DNA from: Enterobacter sp. JBIWA008
GTDB taxonomy: Bacteria > Pseudomonadota > Gammaproteobacteria > Enterobacterales > Enterobacteriaceae
Direction of reading: 5' to 3'
Assembly (NCBI RefSeq): GCF_019968765.1
Contig: NZ_CP074149.1
Location: 2,232,001-2,296,000, forward strand
Length of the DNA: 64,000 nucleotides
Below the pieces are notes generated by a model. It was not told the DNA's origin and made no database searches. It saw nothing but the letters and a program-made list of their open reading frames with translations. The number at the start of each line of letters is the position of its first letter. The first letter of the stretch is position 1. The position numbers and the translations under genes were made by a program. Positions 63,495 through 64,000 of the stretch are shown here, piece by piece.

Positions 63495-64000
63495 ATGAAT
63501 TCAGTGACTGCCTATGCCCTGCGTCTGGGCGACAACGGTCTGGTGCTCTCCCAGCGCCTCGGTGCCTGGTGCGGCCACGCGCCGGAGCTGGAGATCGACC
63601 TCGCGCTCGCCAATATCGGTCTCGACCTGCTGGGCCAGGCGCGCAACTTCCTGACCTATGCCGCGGAGCGGGAAGGCCAGGGCGATGAAGATACCCTGGC
63701 GTTTGGCCGCGACGAGCGCCAGTTCCGCAACGTCCTGCTGGTAGAGCAGCCGAACGGCAGCTTCGCCGACACCATTGCCCGCCAGTACCTGATGGACGCC
63801 TGGAACGTGGCGCTGTATGAACGCCTGACCCAAAGCAGCGACGGCCAGCTTGCCGCCATTGCCGCCAAAGCAATCAAAGAGGCGCGCTACCACCTGCGCT
63901 TCAGCCGCGGCTGGCTGGTGCGTCTGGGCGACGGAACCGAAACGTCCGCGCAAAAAATGCAGCAGGCTATCGACAATCTGTGGCGTTTTACGGCGGAGCT
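63495..64000 (+). CDS. paaC: PaaC, structural subunit of phenylacetyl-CoA epoxidase (3' end outside window)
   Basis: The first 168 codons of PaaC, a ferritin-like fold that lost the catalytic metal centre and stabilises PaaA. It begins MNSVTAYALRLGDNGLVLSQRLGAWCGHAPELEIDLALANIGLDLLGQARNF in segments matching E. coli PaaC. Starts 8 nt after the paaB stop; the window ends inside it. Confidence 0.95.
   Translation, partial: MNSVTAYALRLGDNGLVLSQRLGAWCGHAPELEIDLALANIGLDLLGQARNFLTYAAEREGQGDEDTLAFGRDERQFRNVLLVEQPNGSFADTIARQYLMDAWNVALYERLTQSSDGQLAAIAAKAIKEARYHLRFSRGWLVRLGDGTETSAQKMQQAIDNLWRFTAE

Noticed and set aside
1-64000. tRNA, rRNA, CRISPR arrays, complete IS elements
   Set aside because: None recognised by reading both strands; no cloverleaf with conserved T-loop, no regularly spaced repeats and no transposase frame.

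Overview
The window is an enterobacterial chromosome, most likely Enterobacter or a close relative (Lelliottia, Klebsiella group). The evidence is the GC-rich coding, a gene order largely colinear with the E. coli K-12 ynf/rsp/dcp region, a chromosomal rarA-oqxAB-oqxR locus, a Salmonella-type osmVWXY operon and an ERIC repeat. No database search was run; gene names rest on recognition of the protein sequences and on synteny.

Layout. 1-5.8 kb: ynfM, ynfL, mlc, bioD2 (ynfK) and clcB, as in E. coli. 5.9-9.3 kb: the osmoprotectant ABC operon osmVWXY. 9.6-30 kb: an accessory stretch between clcB and dmsD. It holds a YoaK-type membrane protein, a GST, an MFS pump, an exported hydrolase with a LysR regulator, a P4-phage-like immunity/leader element with its small protein, and an NTF2-like protein. 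An AT-rich two-gene ATPase + HNH nuclease module (Septu/PtuAB-like) follows, then a start-less open frame, a small protein, a LexA-controlled YebG paralogue, a nitrilase/LysR pair, the rarA-oqxAB-oqxR efflux locus, an AT-rich exported barrel-like protein and a SulP transporter. 30-46 kb: dmsD, ynfE, ynfD, ynfC, speG, ynfB, ynfA, rspA, rspB, an MFS gene, ydfI, ydfZ, a uspG-like gene, rspR, ydfG and dcp. The Fe-S and anchor genes of the ynfE-dmsD operon are missing. 46-50 kb: uspF, mgtC with a leader carrying two tiny ORFs, an MFS gene and ldhA. 50-64 kb: ydbH-ynbE-ydbL, feaR-feaB, a diguanylate cyclase, tynA, paaZ and the start of paaABC, cut by the window edge.

How the genes work together. 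TynA oxidises aromatic amines in the periplasm, FeaB oxidises the aldehyde to phenylacetate, and the paa genes degrade it. FeaR-type boxes lie before both feaB and tynA, and PaaX-type operators lie before paaZ and paaA. The rsp-ydfI block is a sugar-acid utilisation cluster under RspR; a 9-mer shared by the rspA and rspR upstream regions is a candidate operator. RarA and OqxR should control OqxAB through a compact promoter with a marbox and two palindromes.

The strongest discovery candidates are the PtuAB-like defence module with an unusually long N-terminal region in its ATPase, the P4-like immunity fossil next to it, the mgtC leader with a proline-codon ORF and a hairpin-coupled upstream ORF, and the truncated ynfE operon. 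No tRNA, rRNA, CRISPR array or complete insertion sequence was seen.
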